A program made the position numbers and the translations under genes. From assembly GCF_041260155.1 (NCBI RefSeq), contig NC_091928.1:44742637-44806636 (forward strand): a stretch of DNA of 64,000 nt, written 5' to 3'. Position 1 is the first letter of the stretch. Each line of letters begins with the position of its first letter. The notes under the pieces were generated by a model, which was given only the letters and a program-made list of their open reading frames with translations, did not search any database and was not told where the DNA came from. Origin of the DNA: Ptychodera flava. Its lineage: Eukaryota; Hemichordata; Enteropneusta; Ptychoderidae. Of this stretch, positions 27,955 through 64,000 are shown piece after piece.

Positions 27955-28381
27955 GTGAGGCTCATTCAAACAGAATGGTGTTTTAACAGTATTTGTAAGT
28001 TGTTGAGCAAGGTCTACGAATACTACATTGATGCTAAGCCGTGTTCCGATTCAAAATCACCCTAGGTAGTATTTTTATATTCATTCATGATCAAAGTCAC
28101 CCTTAGTCAAACAGATAACTTCAGCAATGGAGATTGAACAAGTGAAAATTTTGTCAATGTTTAACAGCGGCAAAGGTGGTTTCTCCTTCCTAAAATCAAA
28201 AAGAAAGTTCTGAAATTGAGAATGAATGTATTACATGTTCTGTGTTTACTTGAAGATTGAATAGCAAAAGGGACAGGTTATTTATCAGCTTGATCTGAAA
28301 GCAAGTCATCAATGGAAAACAAAGGGCTAATGCCATGTCAATAAGGACTAATGTGAGAGCCAGGGATTCAGGACTGCCCCC

Positions 28382-28626
28382 TTAACCCATATCCTGCCAA
28401 GGTAATCTTTCACCATCAAGTCAAGTTGGTTAAAACTAGTTAAGCACAGCGTGTCCCATATTTGTATTTAACAAAATATTGAACATTGCAAGGCCCTTGA
28501 AAACAGAGATACTATAAACATGATTCTAACAGACTAAATCTGCTGTAATATAAGGTTTTGGCTCAATACTGCTTTTTACTGACTTGATAGATGGGAAACT
28601 GATAGGCCTGGCAGGACAAGCATTAA
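28382..28626 (+). mobile_element. Worn MITE-3 copy
   Basis: TTAACCCATATCCTGCCAAG at the left and cctggcaggacaagcattaa at the right, with tttttactgacttg shared with 56878-57160. Confidence 0.65.
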
Positions 28627-29014
28627 CAGATAGCGAAGAGGTCACCTAGAAATTGGATTTGTGTTGTTTTCCAAAAAATCAACTTAGATAGATACTTCTG
28701 TTTTAAGCATGACAGAATTGCTTACATTAGAAGGACTTGCAAAAGAACAGGCTGCATATTACACCCAGCAATGTATGTACACCTATATGATCTCAGAGGG
28801 TTCATGCATTAGTCATAAGATCAGGGTTATACTATTCTAAAATGCATATTTACAAAATCTATGGGCAGTAGGCAATACATATTGATCAAATTCATCAGAA
28901 TCAAAGGCCAACAACAACAATACATTTCTGTAACGCAAGCTTTGTTTTGTGCACTTCCAAAAATCTGTATTGCTGAGTGTATTGTGTTACTTTTAGCTGT
29001 ACATGTACCTCTCA

Positions 29015-29365
29015 TTAAAGGTAGTGTGTACTCTGAAATTGAAAGACTTAAACCTGTGATCAAACTTTCCACAAGTAAAATATCAACCATTTTCTGAACA
29101 AAACCAGAATGAAAATCAATGATAGTTGTGCAAATTTTTGTAGTAGAAACAAAAATTACCAAACATTTACCAGTAGTTGTTTAAATCAAAATGGCCGCCA
29201 TCCCTGTATTAACTCTGTGGCGAAAAATCAGTTTTGAATTTTCTCAAAATTCAGACCATGAAAAGTGTTACTGTCAGATTACAAGCTTGAAAATGAGGCT
29301 CCAGAAAAAGAATTGTAAACATTTGAGAATCCAAATACCTGTGCACAGGGCACATTCTACGATAA
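29015..29365 (-). mobile_element. Worn MITE-1 copy
   Basis: TTAAAGGTAGTGTGTACTCTG at the left and gggcacattctacgat at the right, with the internal family words aaatggccgccatccctgt. Confidence 0.65.
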
Positions 29366-29394
29366 GAACACTCTCACTCATTATAATCTTTATA

Positions 29395-29620
29395 TTAACC
29401 CTTTGAGTGCTGTCATTTTTCCCACCAAAATTTCAGTGCAACATTTTACCAATTGTTATGAATTTTTCTGTCATTTTTTTGATTATTTTGGATCAAATGG
29501 ACATCACATTTCATTTGCTACAGTTTTTCATCAAAAGTTTGGCAAAAATCTAAAAACTATTGAGTGGGGCACATTTTATAAAGGTGACAAAAAATTTGAC
29601 TTTGGCGGTCAAAGAGTTAA
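29395..29620 (+). mobile_element. MITE-2 copy
   Basis: TTAACCCTTTGAGTGCTGTC to GTCAAAGAGTTAA, 226 bp, homologous to 7094-7305 along its length. Confidence 0.8.
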
Positions 29621-30339
29621 GTGCCAAAAGCCATATTCACTGTCGCTCTTCTTGATAATTTCAAGGTCAGCAGTTGCTCAAAAAATTAATCACAATTCAT
29701 GTACAAGATCAGCATTTCTAATGGCATATATCCAATGAAGTACATAAAAACGTTCCTGCCACAGTACATAATAGGGGTGTATTAAATGGTCTTAACTGTA
29801 ATTGCTATCAGTCATATACTTACCATTGTCAGTCATATTATTGTCATCACCTTTCCATATTACAAATGTCATATACAAACACCAAATCATGTGTACAACA
29901 ACTTGACCACAGAGGGTAGACTAAATGGAGAACCCGTCAATCTGATACAACGGCCAGTATGCTTATTTGCAAGGTGACGTTTTGACCATCCAAGGGGTCT
30001 TTTTTGTTTTCAAAATATCTAGAGTCGACCCTCAAGATCATACCTCAGTGTTGTCATGTCGTCGTCAGTTTATCTTTCTGCCTAATTTATAAATGTCACT
30101 TCAGTACTCAAGTACGTGTAAGACTAAAAGAGAAGAACTTCTTATTTTCAATGATTTTATGGAAGTTTTGCTGTCTTTTGCATGTGAACTTTTTCATCAC
30201 CATTTGAGATGGAACTTGTCAACAGACAACTAAGCTTTCAGATGACAAACAGGGTGCAAATGTACGTTCAGTTCAGTGTGTCGTGTCATAATAAAGGAAA
30301 ACATTTGTATTTCTTTGACAAGTAGCTTGTGTTCCTGTG
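29621..30339. other. Centre, no feature recognised
   Basis: AT-rich noncoding sequence between MITE-2 and the 38-bp minisatellite; I see no exon or element. Confidence 0.5.
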
Positions 30340-31000
30340 TTGTTTCCTGGTTAGTGAATCCTTAACACTGAACCCCTGGGTACTAATTCCGACATATTCT
30401 TAACACTGAACCCCTGGGTACTAATGCTGACATGTCCATGGCATTGACCCCTGGGTACTTATTCTGACATGTCCGTAGCATTGACCCCTGGGTACTAATT
30501 CTGACATGTCCATAGCATTGACCCCTGGGAACTAATTCTGACATGTCCATAGCATTGACCCCTGGGTACTAATTCTGACATGTCCATAGCATTGACCCCC
30601 CGGGTACTAGTTCTGACATGTCCATAGCATTGACCCCTGGGTACTAATTCTGACATGTCCCTAACACTGAACCCCTGGGTACTAATTCTGACATGTCCCT
30701 ACCACTAAACCCCTTGGTACTAATTCTGACATGTCCATAACACTGAACCCCTGGGTACTAATTCTGACATGTCCCTAACACTGAACCCCTGGGTACTAAC
30801 CGACATGTCCTAACACTGAACCCTATGGTGCTAACTCTGACATGTCCCTAATTGAACCCCTGGGTACAAATTCTGACATGTCCTAACACTGAACCCTTTG
30901 GGTGCTAACTCTGACATGTCCCTAATTGAACCCCTGGGTACAAATTCTGACAAGTCCCTAACACTGAACAGTGAACCCCTGGGTACTAAGTTTGACATGT
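30340..31000 (+). repeat. 38-bp minisatellite, about 17 copies
   Basis: The unit is close to tgacatgtccctaacactga plus acccctgggtactaattc. Units in 30430-30650 share a catagcattg variant, the others an aacactgaa variant, so at least two subfamilies are arrayed in blocks. Confidence 0.9.
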
Positions 31001-31398
31001 CCAAAGAACCCAAAGAATGGTTGGATGGGACATCGCTGTCTTCTGCCATTTGCCAATTGTAAAGCAGAACAACTCATACATACCAGTCTTCTGACAACAA
31101 ATGTGATTTTTACCACTGTCACAAGATTTTATAATTTTTTTTTGATGTCATAAATGTAGATACAATGCACTTTTCGTTAACCGCATCATGCATCCACTGA
31201 AATTAGGACACCGTAGCAAAGACAACAGAAAGCCGACTAGCTCGGATTAATCTGCGTCAACATTGCCTTCTTTCCAGAGTAGAAGCGTTACCGTACGATT
31301 ATATTATCAATTCTGATGAAAGTACACACTATTCTTTTAAAAACAAAAAACACTTATACGCCGGGATAAGACGTAAAGACATAATGGTATAACTTAAA

Positions 31399-31768
31399 TA
31401 AGGCCGGACAAAACATTGTGCTGTTCCGATAACCCGACCTATTTTTTACCTGCCGACCCTAAACTTTTTAGAGCTAAGAAAACATTGAAGTAAAAAAGAA
31501 GGAAAAAAACCCATAAAATCACGCGTTCGTTACTTGGTATTTGATTTTTGGCTTGAACGGGGATGTCTTTATGATTTTTTTTTCCTTTTATATGTATGAT
31601 ACGTTTTCACGAAAATGTTGTAGCCAGTGTTTGATCACCGTGAGCCCCTGAAAAATGCATATTTAAAAATAAAAATATTTTGGAAAAAAAATCCTGCCAA
31701 CCTACCTACCCTATTTTTGGAAACCATATTATCGGAACAGCACTTATTGTTTGGCCTAATCAAGGAAC
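31399..31768. mobile_element. MITE-5 candidate
   Basis: Inverted ends aggccggacaaaacattgtg...gttccgata and tatcggaacagcac...tgtttggcct enclose about 365 bp without coding capacity. Only one copy was noticed in the window. Confidence 0.55.
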
Positions 31769-32831
31769 TGCAGCCATACTACAAACTGTTTACAAAGACA
31801 CAAATGATCACAGCTTTTGTCATATATATGTTCAACTGTCTTTACTGCTGAACATTCATGAATGCCACTATTGAACATCGCAAATTACAGGAACACCTTA
31901 TGTGCCCTTATTGCCATATTAAAGGGAAGTAGTTGTCGGAACTGCCCATGTGAAACTTTCTTGTTTACAAACATTGTATTTCACGCACCATATATAGCTG
32001 CATCATGTCAAAATATCTGCAACAAATTTTACAAGGTACATTAAGACAGACATGCCTTAACTTTCATCAATTGCCAACATAGCTTGGATACAGTGTTTAT
32101 ATCGGTCGTAGGGGTCCCTAGCGACCTTCAGCGCCCTTCCGACGACCACCGCCCTTTAACAAAAGTTCGCGGTGCTAGGTCTGGCATACAAGACTAAACA
32201 ACTCTTAGATTATATACTTTTTGTTGAAGTTCACGACTTTCAAATCAAACGATAACATGATTTTGATAAAAGACATTGTACAGAAAGACTCCATATTTAC
32301 ATTGCAGAGTATATCACTATATATAAATCAGTAAAATTCTTCGAATTTCTATATCAATACGGAAGGACATTTCTAGATTTTTCATTGAGTACATGTCAAT
32401 CGAACGGCACTCAGGCTAAAATATTTGAAATATCACTACCACAATGATGGATACAATTTATTTGTAAAATTCAGCTAGAACTACTGCATGTCAAAATTAA
32501 ATTCCTGAACTTCTAAAGATACCTTGGTTGATGAAGTTTTTAAAATGAGTTTCATAATCAAACGTGCATGAAGATGTTGGGATCATTATGCAGGTATTTT
32601 TTATCAGAGAAACAATGTTTTGAATTCTAAATGACCGCCAAAGTACGGCTTCGAACTATGGAAAAATACGTTTTTCATGAGAATGAGATGGCAAAATTCC
32701 AATTTTTCAACGAATTTCAAAATTTGTCCACTTATTGTTGACCAGAAATTATTTGCACAATTCCGCAAATTAATAAATCTGTCTGCAATGCAAATCATCG
32801 TAGATCAATAATTCGAGCATTTGCAAATGAT
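31769..32831. other. Centre, no feature recognised
   Basis: AT-rich sequence. It would be downstream of the LDLa gene (minus strand). No gene seen. Confidence 0.5.
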
Positions 32832-33193
32832 TTAAGGTAGAATGCGCCTCGGGGACTGATATTCAGACTCTCTAACGTTCACAATTCTTTTTTTTCGACT
32901 AATCTACCACTCGTCTGGGCTCATTTTAAAAGCTTGGTGTAAGAAGAATTTTCACCGTCTCAGCTTATTGAAAATCTAAAATTTTATTTTTCTCCATAGA
33001 ATTAACACAGGCATGGAACCCATTTTGAATTTCAAATATCGGTAAATCAAGAATTTGTTTCTTCAGTAATGAAATTTGCACGTGGACCCTTAATTTTTAT
33101 TCTTGATTTTGAAAGAGTGTGATTGAAAGATTCCTTGAGGAAAGTTTGGATAAAAGTTTAGGTCTTTCACTTTCGAGGCGCATACTACCTTAA
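32832..33193 (+). mobile_element. MITE-1, best-preserved copy, downstream of the LDLa stop codon
   Basis: 362 bp with TTAA at both ends and terminal inverted repeats TTAAGGTAGAATGCGCCTCG and its inverse CGAGGCGCATACTACCTTAA. No coding capacity. It lies 131 bp beyond the stop of exon 11 and could supply its poly(A) signal. Confidence 0.88.
32980..32990 (-). terminator. Possible poly(A) signal for the LDLa gene
   Basis: On the minus strand AATAAA occurs here about 340 nt beyond the stop codon at 33324. It lies inside a TTAA-flanked MITE (32832-33193), so the transposon may provide the 3' end. AATAAA is common by chance in AT-rich DNA. Confidence 0.25.
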
Positions 33194-33323
33194 AGTGGTG
33201 CTGGGACAAAACTGGCACAAACAGAAGATGGTATATGCCTGTGAATGGAAACGAGTCTCTTTTGTCAGAACTGTGGTACTGGAGAAAGGAAGGTATGTAG
33301 GGTGACGATTGTGGACCATGCCT

Positions 33324-57838
<24,515 letters not shown>

Positions 57839-58544
57839 CTCTCACTTCATCAAAATATGGCGCAAAATCTCCGTCTTCCCAACCTATATGTCGACGACTT
57901 GCGATTTCCCAGTCTATCGCGGCTGTGTTTACCTTCCCCGGTTTCCATGGATTACGTCACTGTTTTTACATGTTTGTTGGGTCTTAACTCTTGGAGGATC
58001 ACCCTTTTGGACTTGTAGATCTTCCCCTTGGCCACACCAAATCTTCCTGGGTTTATACCATAGGTACTGTCAGTGTCACTTGGTACCTTTGAAACGAACA
58101 CTACGCACGGACAATTCATTCAAATGTGAAAAAACACACACACTTTTTATCGACCAAATCAATTTTACTGAGCTTTAATGAATGGAGAAAAAATTCCCAA
58201 CAGATTTGGAATCAGAAAAGCCGGAGGCTCGATCATTTAAGGGTATTTAAATTTTGAGCGTTCAGTTTTTAAGCCATTTAATTGCAATTCGAAATGTACA
58301 ATTATGTTGACTAAAAAGCACGGAGGCATTTTTATAGTTTGAGTGAGACAGTATACATGTCAAAAAGCTTGTTTCGGTGAATATGCACAAATCGGTATCC
58401 GGGAAAGATTCCTCGACAAGAAGCGATAGAAACATCGTATGAACGTAGACTGTTGATACATCATTTTGAAGACAAAAAAGGGAGTTTTGATGTCTTGCTG
58501 AAGTAGCCATAGCAACCACCTGACCAATCTAACGGACCCGCTCT

Positions 58545-58911
58545 TTAAGGTAGTATGCACCTCGAAAAGTAAAGACAAACTTTTGCTTAAACTTTCCCCA
58601 AGAAATATTTCAACCATTCTCTTTCAAAATTAAGCATTAAAAATCGCGAGTCATCGGGCAAATTTTTGTACAAGAGAAACAAATTACCAAAGATTTACCG
58701 ATATTTGAAAATCAAAATGGCTGCCATCCCTGTGTTAACTCTATGGAGAAAAAATCGTTTAGATTTTTCGGAAAACTAAGACGCGTACGGTAAATGCTTT
58801 CTTACACCAAGGGCTACAAAATGGACCCCCACAAGTGGTAGCTCATGCAGAAAAGAATTGTAAAAGTTCGAGAGTCCGAATATCTGTCCCCGAGGCGCGT
58901 TCTATCTTTTC
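58545..58911 (-). mobile_element. MITE-1 copy beyond the right arm
   Basis: TTAAGGTAGTATGCACCTCG at the left and cgaggcgcgttctatct at the right, with the internal aaatggctgccatccctgtg block. Confidence 0.75.
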
Positions 58912-60673
58912 TTGTAAAACTTTGAGAACTTGCCTTTTTAAAATCAGTTTTGACAAAAATCGTTACTGACCTCAAGAATATGACATGCGGAGTGTATTCA
59001 TCACTATGACAATAGGCGAATAAACACTTGAAAGATGGGTGCACGATCTGGCAGAGAAACCGTGTACATGGTTGGTGACGTAGTATATTCTACCATCGAC
59101 AATGAACTCCACGACAAGGGTCAAGATCACGCTTGAATTCGTATGGTGAACGAGAAATGTTTTCATGTATAAAAACGTTAATTTCTTCCAACTAACGTTC
59201 GTGGTTTGCCTTTTCAATGCATTCCATCAACGTATCAGAGCAAGAAAAATCTTTTCTTACAGTGGCATTGTACCAGTCTCACTTTTATGGGGGAAAGTTT
59301 TCGAGCATTGTGAAACACACTTTATCGGGATGAAATTTTCATTTAAGACTTCAAAGATGAGGAGTGGACAACAGTTGACATGGTTATTACTTTCAAGATA
59401 AGAAACTTCCGAAAAAGACATTGCATGAGCGCGCGAACAAATGGTTTCACTACCATCACGGAGAGTGGGAGCATCGGCCCCCTCCCCAACCCTTTTGCAG
59501 TACAGTGCGCCCTCAGCGGCCAATTAAATGTTTCGTAGCCACGAGCGAATGTTTCTCAAAGATTTTGGCAGTACTCGGGACTGTTTTTGCTAGAATAATC
59601 AAGGATGTTGTAGAGATAATCTGGTTTATCGTTTTTTTTCCATAAAACTTTGCCATCAGGGCAGTGTACATTGTGTAAGATTTGGCGTAAGCTCTAAATG
59701 CATAAATTCCTGTACATACATGTACCGGTACCTTATTCCATTGCTCCATTCAGAAGAGAACCAAAAATTCTAACAGAGATTTGCATGGACACATTGCACA
59801 GTTCAATGAGAGAGATTGCACACACAACAGCGTGAAGCTAAGGGCAGGGTCGCCACTCTCCCTAAAGACTTCAAATATTTTTTTATTTTTTAATGCGTTC
59901 ACACGCAGGATTTCTCTTATTAGCAAAGTCACAGGAATTGCCACGGCATTCACAACTTCACTCAATGGTTACACCTGAGCGACATGTTTGATCCATTTGT
60001 ACTTTTGATTACAGAGAGCTGATCAACGGTGTAATTCCGCGCCTCTAAATTCCAATCCTTTAGGCAGAGGCAAACATAACCAATAGATCTTAAAGGCGGA
60101 GCCTCCCTTTAAAAGGGCGCCGACCTATGGCGGCGTTCACTGTGTAAGTGGACACCAAACAGGCAACATGAGGGCACACGCTCCAGAAAATGCCACTTTT
60201 TAGTTTTTTCCGACCGCAAAAACGCTGACAGACTGCCAAGCGGTCAGCATGAAGCTGCTGCCGATCGAACTCTGTGGTTATATTCAAATTCTAACGTGAC
60301 TGGAACACGTTTTTTAAGGAAATTCGAGTGTGGTGCTGGGCCGTTTGCAATTTGAACCGACTGTCAATCAAACGGTTATATAAGCTCTATTTGCAGGATT
60401 AGCAAAAGGTGACAAAAGATTGAAATCAGTTTGTGTAATTAATGTAATAGAAATCAAACATCGTACTGGCCATGTGTTTGACTGGGAGGAGAACTCCACT
60501 AATGCGAAAACCTGGGATTGAAAAGTGCGGCTTTAACTATAGGAAGGACAATGTATTGCCTTTAAAGTTATTTTTGAGAGCATTCTCAACATTATTTTCA
60601 TGAACTATTGCCTCACTCCATATTCTCACATTTCATTCAGCGTGTATTGTACTCTACGTTGCATTTATGAACA
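58912..60673. other. Single-copy flank between the duplication and RPL27A
   Basis: Outside the duplicated arms. No exon is convincing; several frames of 70-90 codons lack splice signals or recognisable motifs. Confidence 0.5.
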
Positions 60674-60893
60674 ATTCACCCTTAGAGCGCTGTAATTTTT
60701 GTGTCTTAATTTTAGTGCAACATTGGACCAGTTTTTATTAATTTTTCTGTAGTTGTTTTGATAATTTTGGAGTAAAGGGGCATTTTTCATGGGCTACAGT
60801 TTCTTATCAAATTTTGGGAAAGTCTGAAGACAAATTGCGTGCATTATACTTCATAGGGGTGACACAAATTTACTTCAGCACTCATAGGGTTAA
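60674..60893 (+). mobile_element. Worn MITE-2 copy
   Basis: It starts cacccttagagcgctgtaat and ends tcatagggttaa with matching internal words (attttagtgcaacatt, ggctacagtttcttatcaaa). Confidence 0.65.
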
Positions 60894-61124
60894 AGATCTG
60901 TCTGCTGTACTTGTTGATATGTTGTCCATTATTTTTGTTCTGGTAAAATATTTTGTTTGTCTTGCGCAAGAATCACATCAAAATGCCCACAATCCAGCTT
61001 ATCAACACAGCCTGTGTAAGGTCTTATCTTGTTGACAGCTGAGTTTCCGTCTGGACTAGATTTTTGTCAACACTAATTTTGCATAATGTACACATGAAAC
61101 ATTGTGTTTGCAAGGCTAATTGTG

Positions 61125-61433
61125 TTAAAGGGACAAAGTTGCCCATTTTTCATGAATTTTGTTCAATGCGAGATACAATTTATATTGTTTGCCATGTTGG
61201 AAGATACTGAATGAATGGGTGACCATGCGTGTATTCGACCCCAGTTTTAGACACGATACACGAAACCAACACGAAAATGAATTAATTTCGCGATGGTTTC
61301 ATTTACTGTGTCTAAAACCAGGGTTGAATACACGAATGGTCACCCATTCATTATCTTTCAACATGTCAAGCAATATAAATTGTATCTCGCATTGAACAAA
61401 ATTCATGAAAAAATGGCCGATTTTGTCCCTTAA
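61125..61433. mobile_element. Foldback MITE-4 with about 130-bp arms
   Basis: TTAAAGGGACAAAGTTG at the left and TTTGTCCCTTAA at the right. The arms pair over about 130 bp (shared cgagatacaatttatatt and gaatgaatgggtgacca), leaving a short loop around 61270-61290. TTAA flanks suggest the same target rule as the other MITEs. Confidence 0.85.
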
Positions 61434-61605
61434 ATACTTTGCATTTCAAAATACCAAAGGGAGAAGATTGAGAAAAGACACTTTTTTATAAAACAAAAAT
61501 AATGAAAATATCAAAAACCACAGCTGTTGTCCCATCAAGGACTCTGAAACTATCGAATAAGAAACCACACAGAGAGGTATGTTCACTGTTGTCAAATGGC
61601 AAAAA

Positions 61606-61611
61606 TTTATT
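61606..61611 (-). terminator. RPL27A poly(A) signal
   Basis: AATAAA on the minus strand sits 33 nt beyond the RPL27A stop codon, the expected short 3' UTR of a ribosomal protein gene. Confidence 0.8.
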
Positions 61612-61643
61612 CCCCTCTATGTTCAGCTTCCTTCATAAAAATT

Positions 61644-61793
<150 letters not shown>

Positions 61794-61963
61794 TTATGAT
61801 CAGAAAGGCCTGGTGACAGTAGTATAATGATATGACAATGTATCACGTAGATGTTTTGGATTAGTCTTGACGATGGTGGATTATTACAAGAGGACATAAC
61901 AGACTGATATCAAATGATAGCACATTGAACAACTATATTTCTACACACTGCCAACTTTATTTC

Positions 61964-62230
61964 CAGGTAGAATGCACCTCACTGACAAATACATAAATTC
62001 CAAAACTTTTACAATGCTTTTTTAGTCTACCACTTGCGAGGTCTCAAACTTTTCACAGGCTTACTTATGTGAAAATCGAAAGTTGAATTTTTTCTCATAA
62101 AGTTATCCTTTTGAATGCCAAGTTTGGAATATATTTGGTAATATGCTTCTCTACATCAAATATTATCCAGTATCATTTATTTTCATAAAGAAAGCATACA
62201 TCTTTCAATTTCAAGGTGCGAATGACCTTA
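61964..62230 (+). mobile_element. Short MITE-1-like copy in the RPL27A intron
   Basis: Ends aggtagaatgcacctcactg and aaggtgcgaatgacctta resemble MITE-1 termini; the body is shortened. Confidence 0.5.
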
Positions 62231-64000
62231 GCTTGGTATTCAGCCTATTTTTTGGATGTTCATACACAGATGACAGGTTAAATGTGGGATATTTGGGACG
62301 GTATTTGTTTCAGCTTTATGTGACAGTGGTGGATACTGGAGATGGCACAGCAAGAAATCTGAATGTCTACGGTAGCAGCATTGTCTGATATTTCCATTTT
62401 CTGCTTCGTGATTTTTCAAGGGTACATATTGTCTTATAGGAGTGTGTTGAGTCACCCATGCATTGGGTGAAATTTGAGTCTCACTCAGCCAAATGCATAC
62501 TGTAGTAATAGTAGCATTCATTCAACAAAAGCTCATAATTCTGGCATACAGAGGTTCAAAGGTTATATCTGATTGGTAAATTGTCATTATTTACAGACAC
62601 TTTAGGAGTTTAGAACTAGGGCTATTCTCTACCTCATTGGCTGTTAGAAAAAATTCCATGAGAAGAATGTGTTTCAGGCAACAAATTGGCTACAAGCTTG
62701 CAAGAAATGAAAATGAGTTATTTCTGTTTGATCCAGCAATGACCAAACACAGTTGCATTTTGAGTCAAACACGACTGACAAAAGTCAGAGTGGGAGAAAA
62801 GTACACATAGACATCAACCTTGTCTGTTTTCTGACTCCTTAAATGTACAATGGGTTATACACTGAATTGAAATGGATCTCGGTAAAAACAAGACCATGTG
62901 TACAAATATGTGTATTTCCGTGTGCCTTTATACATGTGATTTTGTTTGTACCGCCATCATGTGACCTCTTGGGTGTACTGACTCTGTACAACACACCATG
63001 ACCTTTTTATTCTAGAGTAGAACCACTGCTAGAGCATCGCAGTCTGATATTTCCATCAAAACTGTGTGCATTGATTTTGTTAAGCAGGTAAATATTACTG
63101 GCGTTTCATCATCATTTTAACAGGGTGACCATTGGTACATCAATGCAAGCAGATTTGGGGACAGCTGGCATATTACCAGATTCCCAAATCATTTCCCAAC
63201 GTTCTTCAGCCTTAGCAAAAACATGGGGTTGAACTTGCTTTTGGTCTGACGGTGAACTACTTGTTCGTGGATTGTTTGTAAACCATTTAATGTGTAACTG
63301 CTGACCTACGACCTCGAAAGTCAGTAATTTATGCAAGCTGGCTGATCAGAGGAAGCAATCAAGCCATAAACTTTCTCATATTTTCAGCGGAATGTTAAAT
63401 TGTACAGAAAAGTTTCCTTGAAGAGTTGACACTGGTAATCAAGGTGACATTTGAAGTGAAATAAATTCACCAAAATTTACATCATGTTATCACTACAAGC
63501 ACCAGCTTCATTATTCAAGACAACTATTCACTTAAACTACAGTACGGCTAAAGAGAGGTGATGCCTGCTCACTGAAACAGCTTACTAGCACTGTAAGATC
63601 TGGAAAAGTACACGTAGACCAACCTGCCAACAAATGCACAATGGCCTGCCCTGTGGCAAGATCTCATAAGACTAGCTATTATATTTATCAAATGCTTGCC
63701 AGCAGTGTGCCCTCTCAGCTACTTTGACTTATTACTGACTCATGCATTTTCTTTGACTCCGAAAATTTACATATACAACACAAGTATTAGTATGAAGCTA
63801 ACTCAAGGAAATTTCAAGATCATTTCTAAACTGAACTGAAAAGATTAAAAAATCTCAAAAACTGAAGGGCACTCAACACAGTAATACAAATTACCGAATT
63901 TCTCTTCGATTTTTACCCTTGAAAGTTGCTAGACTAATCAGTTTTTCTGTTCTATATATGAGCAAAGTGAAGCATAATTATTTTCTGATATGCAATAGAA
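62231..64000. other. RPL27A intron or upstream flank
   Basis: No further RPL27A exon was recognised. A minus-strand frame at 63112-63336 looks protein-like (FAKAEERWEMIWESGNMPAV) but matches no family I know and lacks clear splice sites. Confidence 0.45.

Noticed and set aside
30831-31049. 72-codon repetitive minus-strand frame
   Set aside because: It is the 38-bp minisatellite read in reverse; no other evidence of coding.
23836-33000. Missing last two LDLa exons of the left-arm copy
   Set aside because: I looked for plus-strand LDLa cysteine patterns beyond 23835 and found none; homology to the right arm stops there.

Overview
This is AT-rich animal nuclear DNA: phase-matched small exons with GT/AG splice sites, dense microsatellites and short inverted-repeat transposons, no bacterial-style operons. 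The ribosomal protein exon and the LDL-receptor class A (LDLa) exons are clearly metazoan. The mix of a Ngaro-type element and TTAA-flanked MITEs fits an invertebrate deuterostome (hemichordate, lancelet or echinoderm), but the species cannot be fixed from the sequence alone.

The layout is a nested set of inverted duplications. A locus of about 20 kb occurs on the right (about 37845-58420, gene on the minus strand) and again, inverted, on the left (about 4325-23835, gene on the plus strand). A centre of about 14 kb (23836-37844) separates them. The outer 4 kb of the left arm is folded back once more: 1-3956 is an inverted copy of about 4324-8995, with a 367-bp spacer, so window start 1 lies inside a third copy running off the left edge.

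The right-arm gene can be assembled from eleven exons (57838 down to 33324). Every junction matches in phase (0 at the first intron, 1 at all later ones) and the total is a multiple of three: a predicted type II single-pass membrane protein of about 455 residues (or about 420, depending on one acceptor). It has a short cytoplasmic tail, a Lys/Arg-rich stop-transfer block, a transmembrane segment, a Ser/Thr-rich stalk and nine LDLa modules. The left-arm copy is a decayed duplicate: it has a frameshift in exon 1, lacks the stalk exon and the last two LDLa exons, and carries a premature stop, lost splice sites and lost LDLa cysteines. A third first exon (3692-3739, minus) looks intact and is head-to-head with the left-arm copy.

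At the right end (61644-61772, minus) lies the last exon of ribosomal protein L27a (uL15) with its poly(A) signal.

Mobile DNA fills the rest. It includes a broken Ngaro-like tyrosine-recombinase retroelement with split direct repeats (11290-17196), a 3.3-kb TTAA-flanked element (24621-27954), at least four TTAA-flanked MITE families, a hAT-like insertion, a long-inverted-repeat element inside a TACA microsatellite (43458-45305), a tRNA-derived SINE, hairpin-headed elements filled with tandem repeats, a 26-bp minisatellite of about 39 copies, a 226-bp satellite and many TA arrays. Because the arms can be compared, many insertions have a visible empty site in the other arm and can be placed in time order relative to the duplications.
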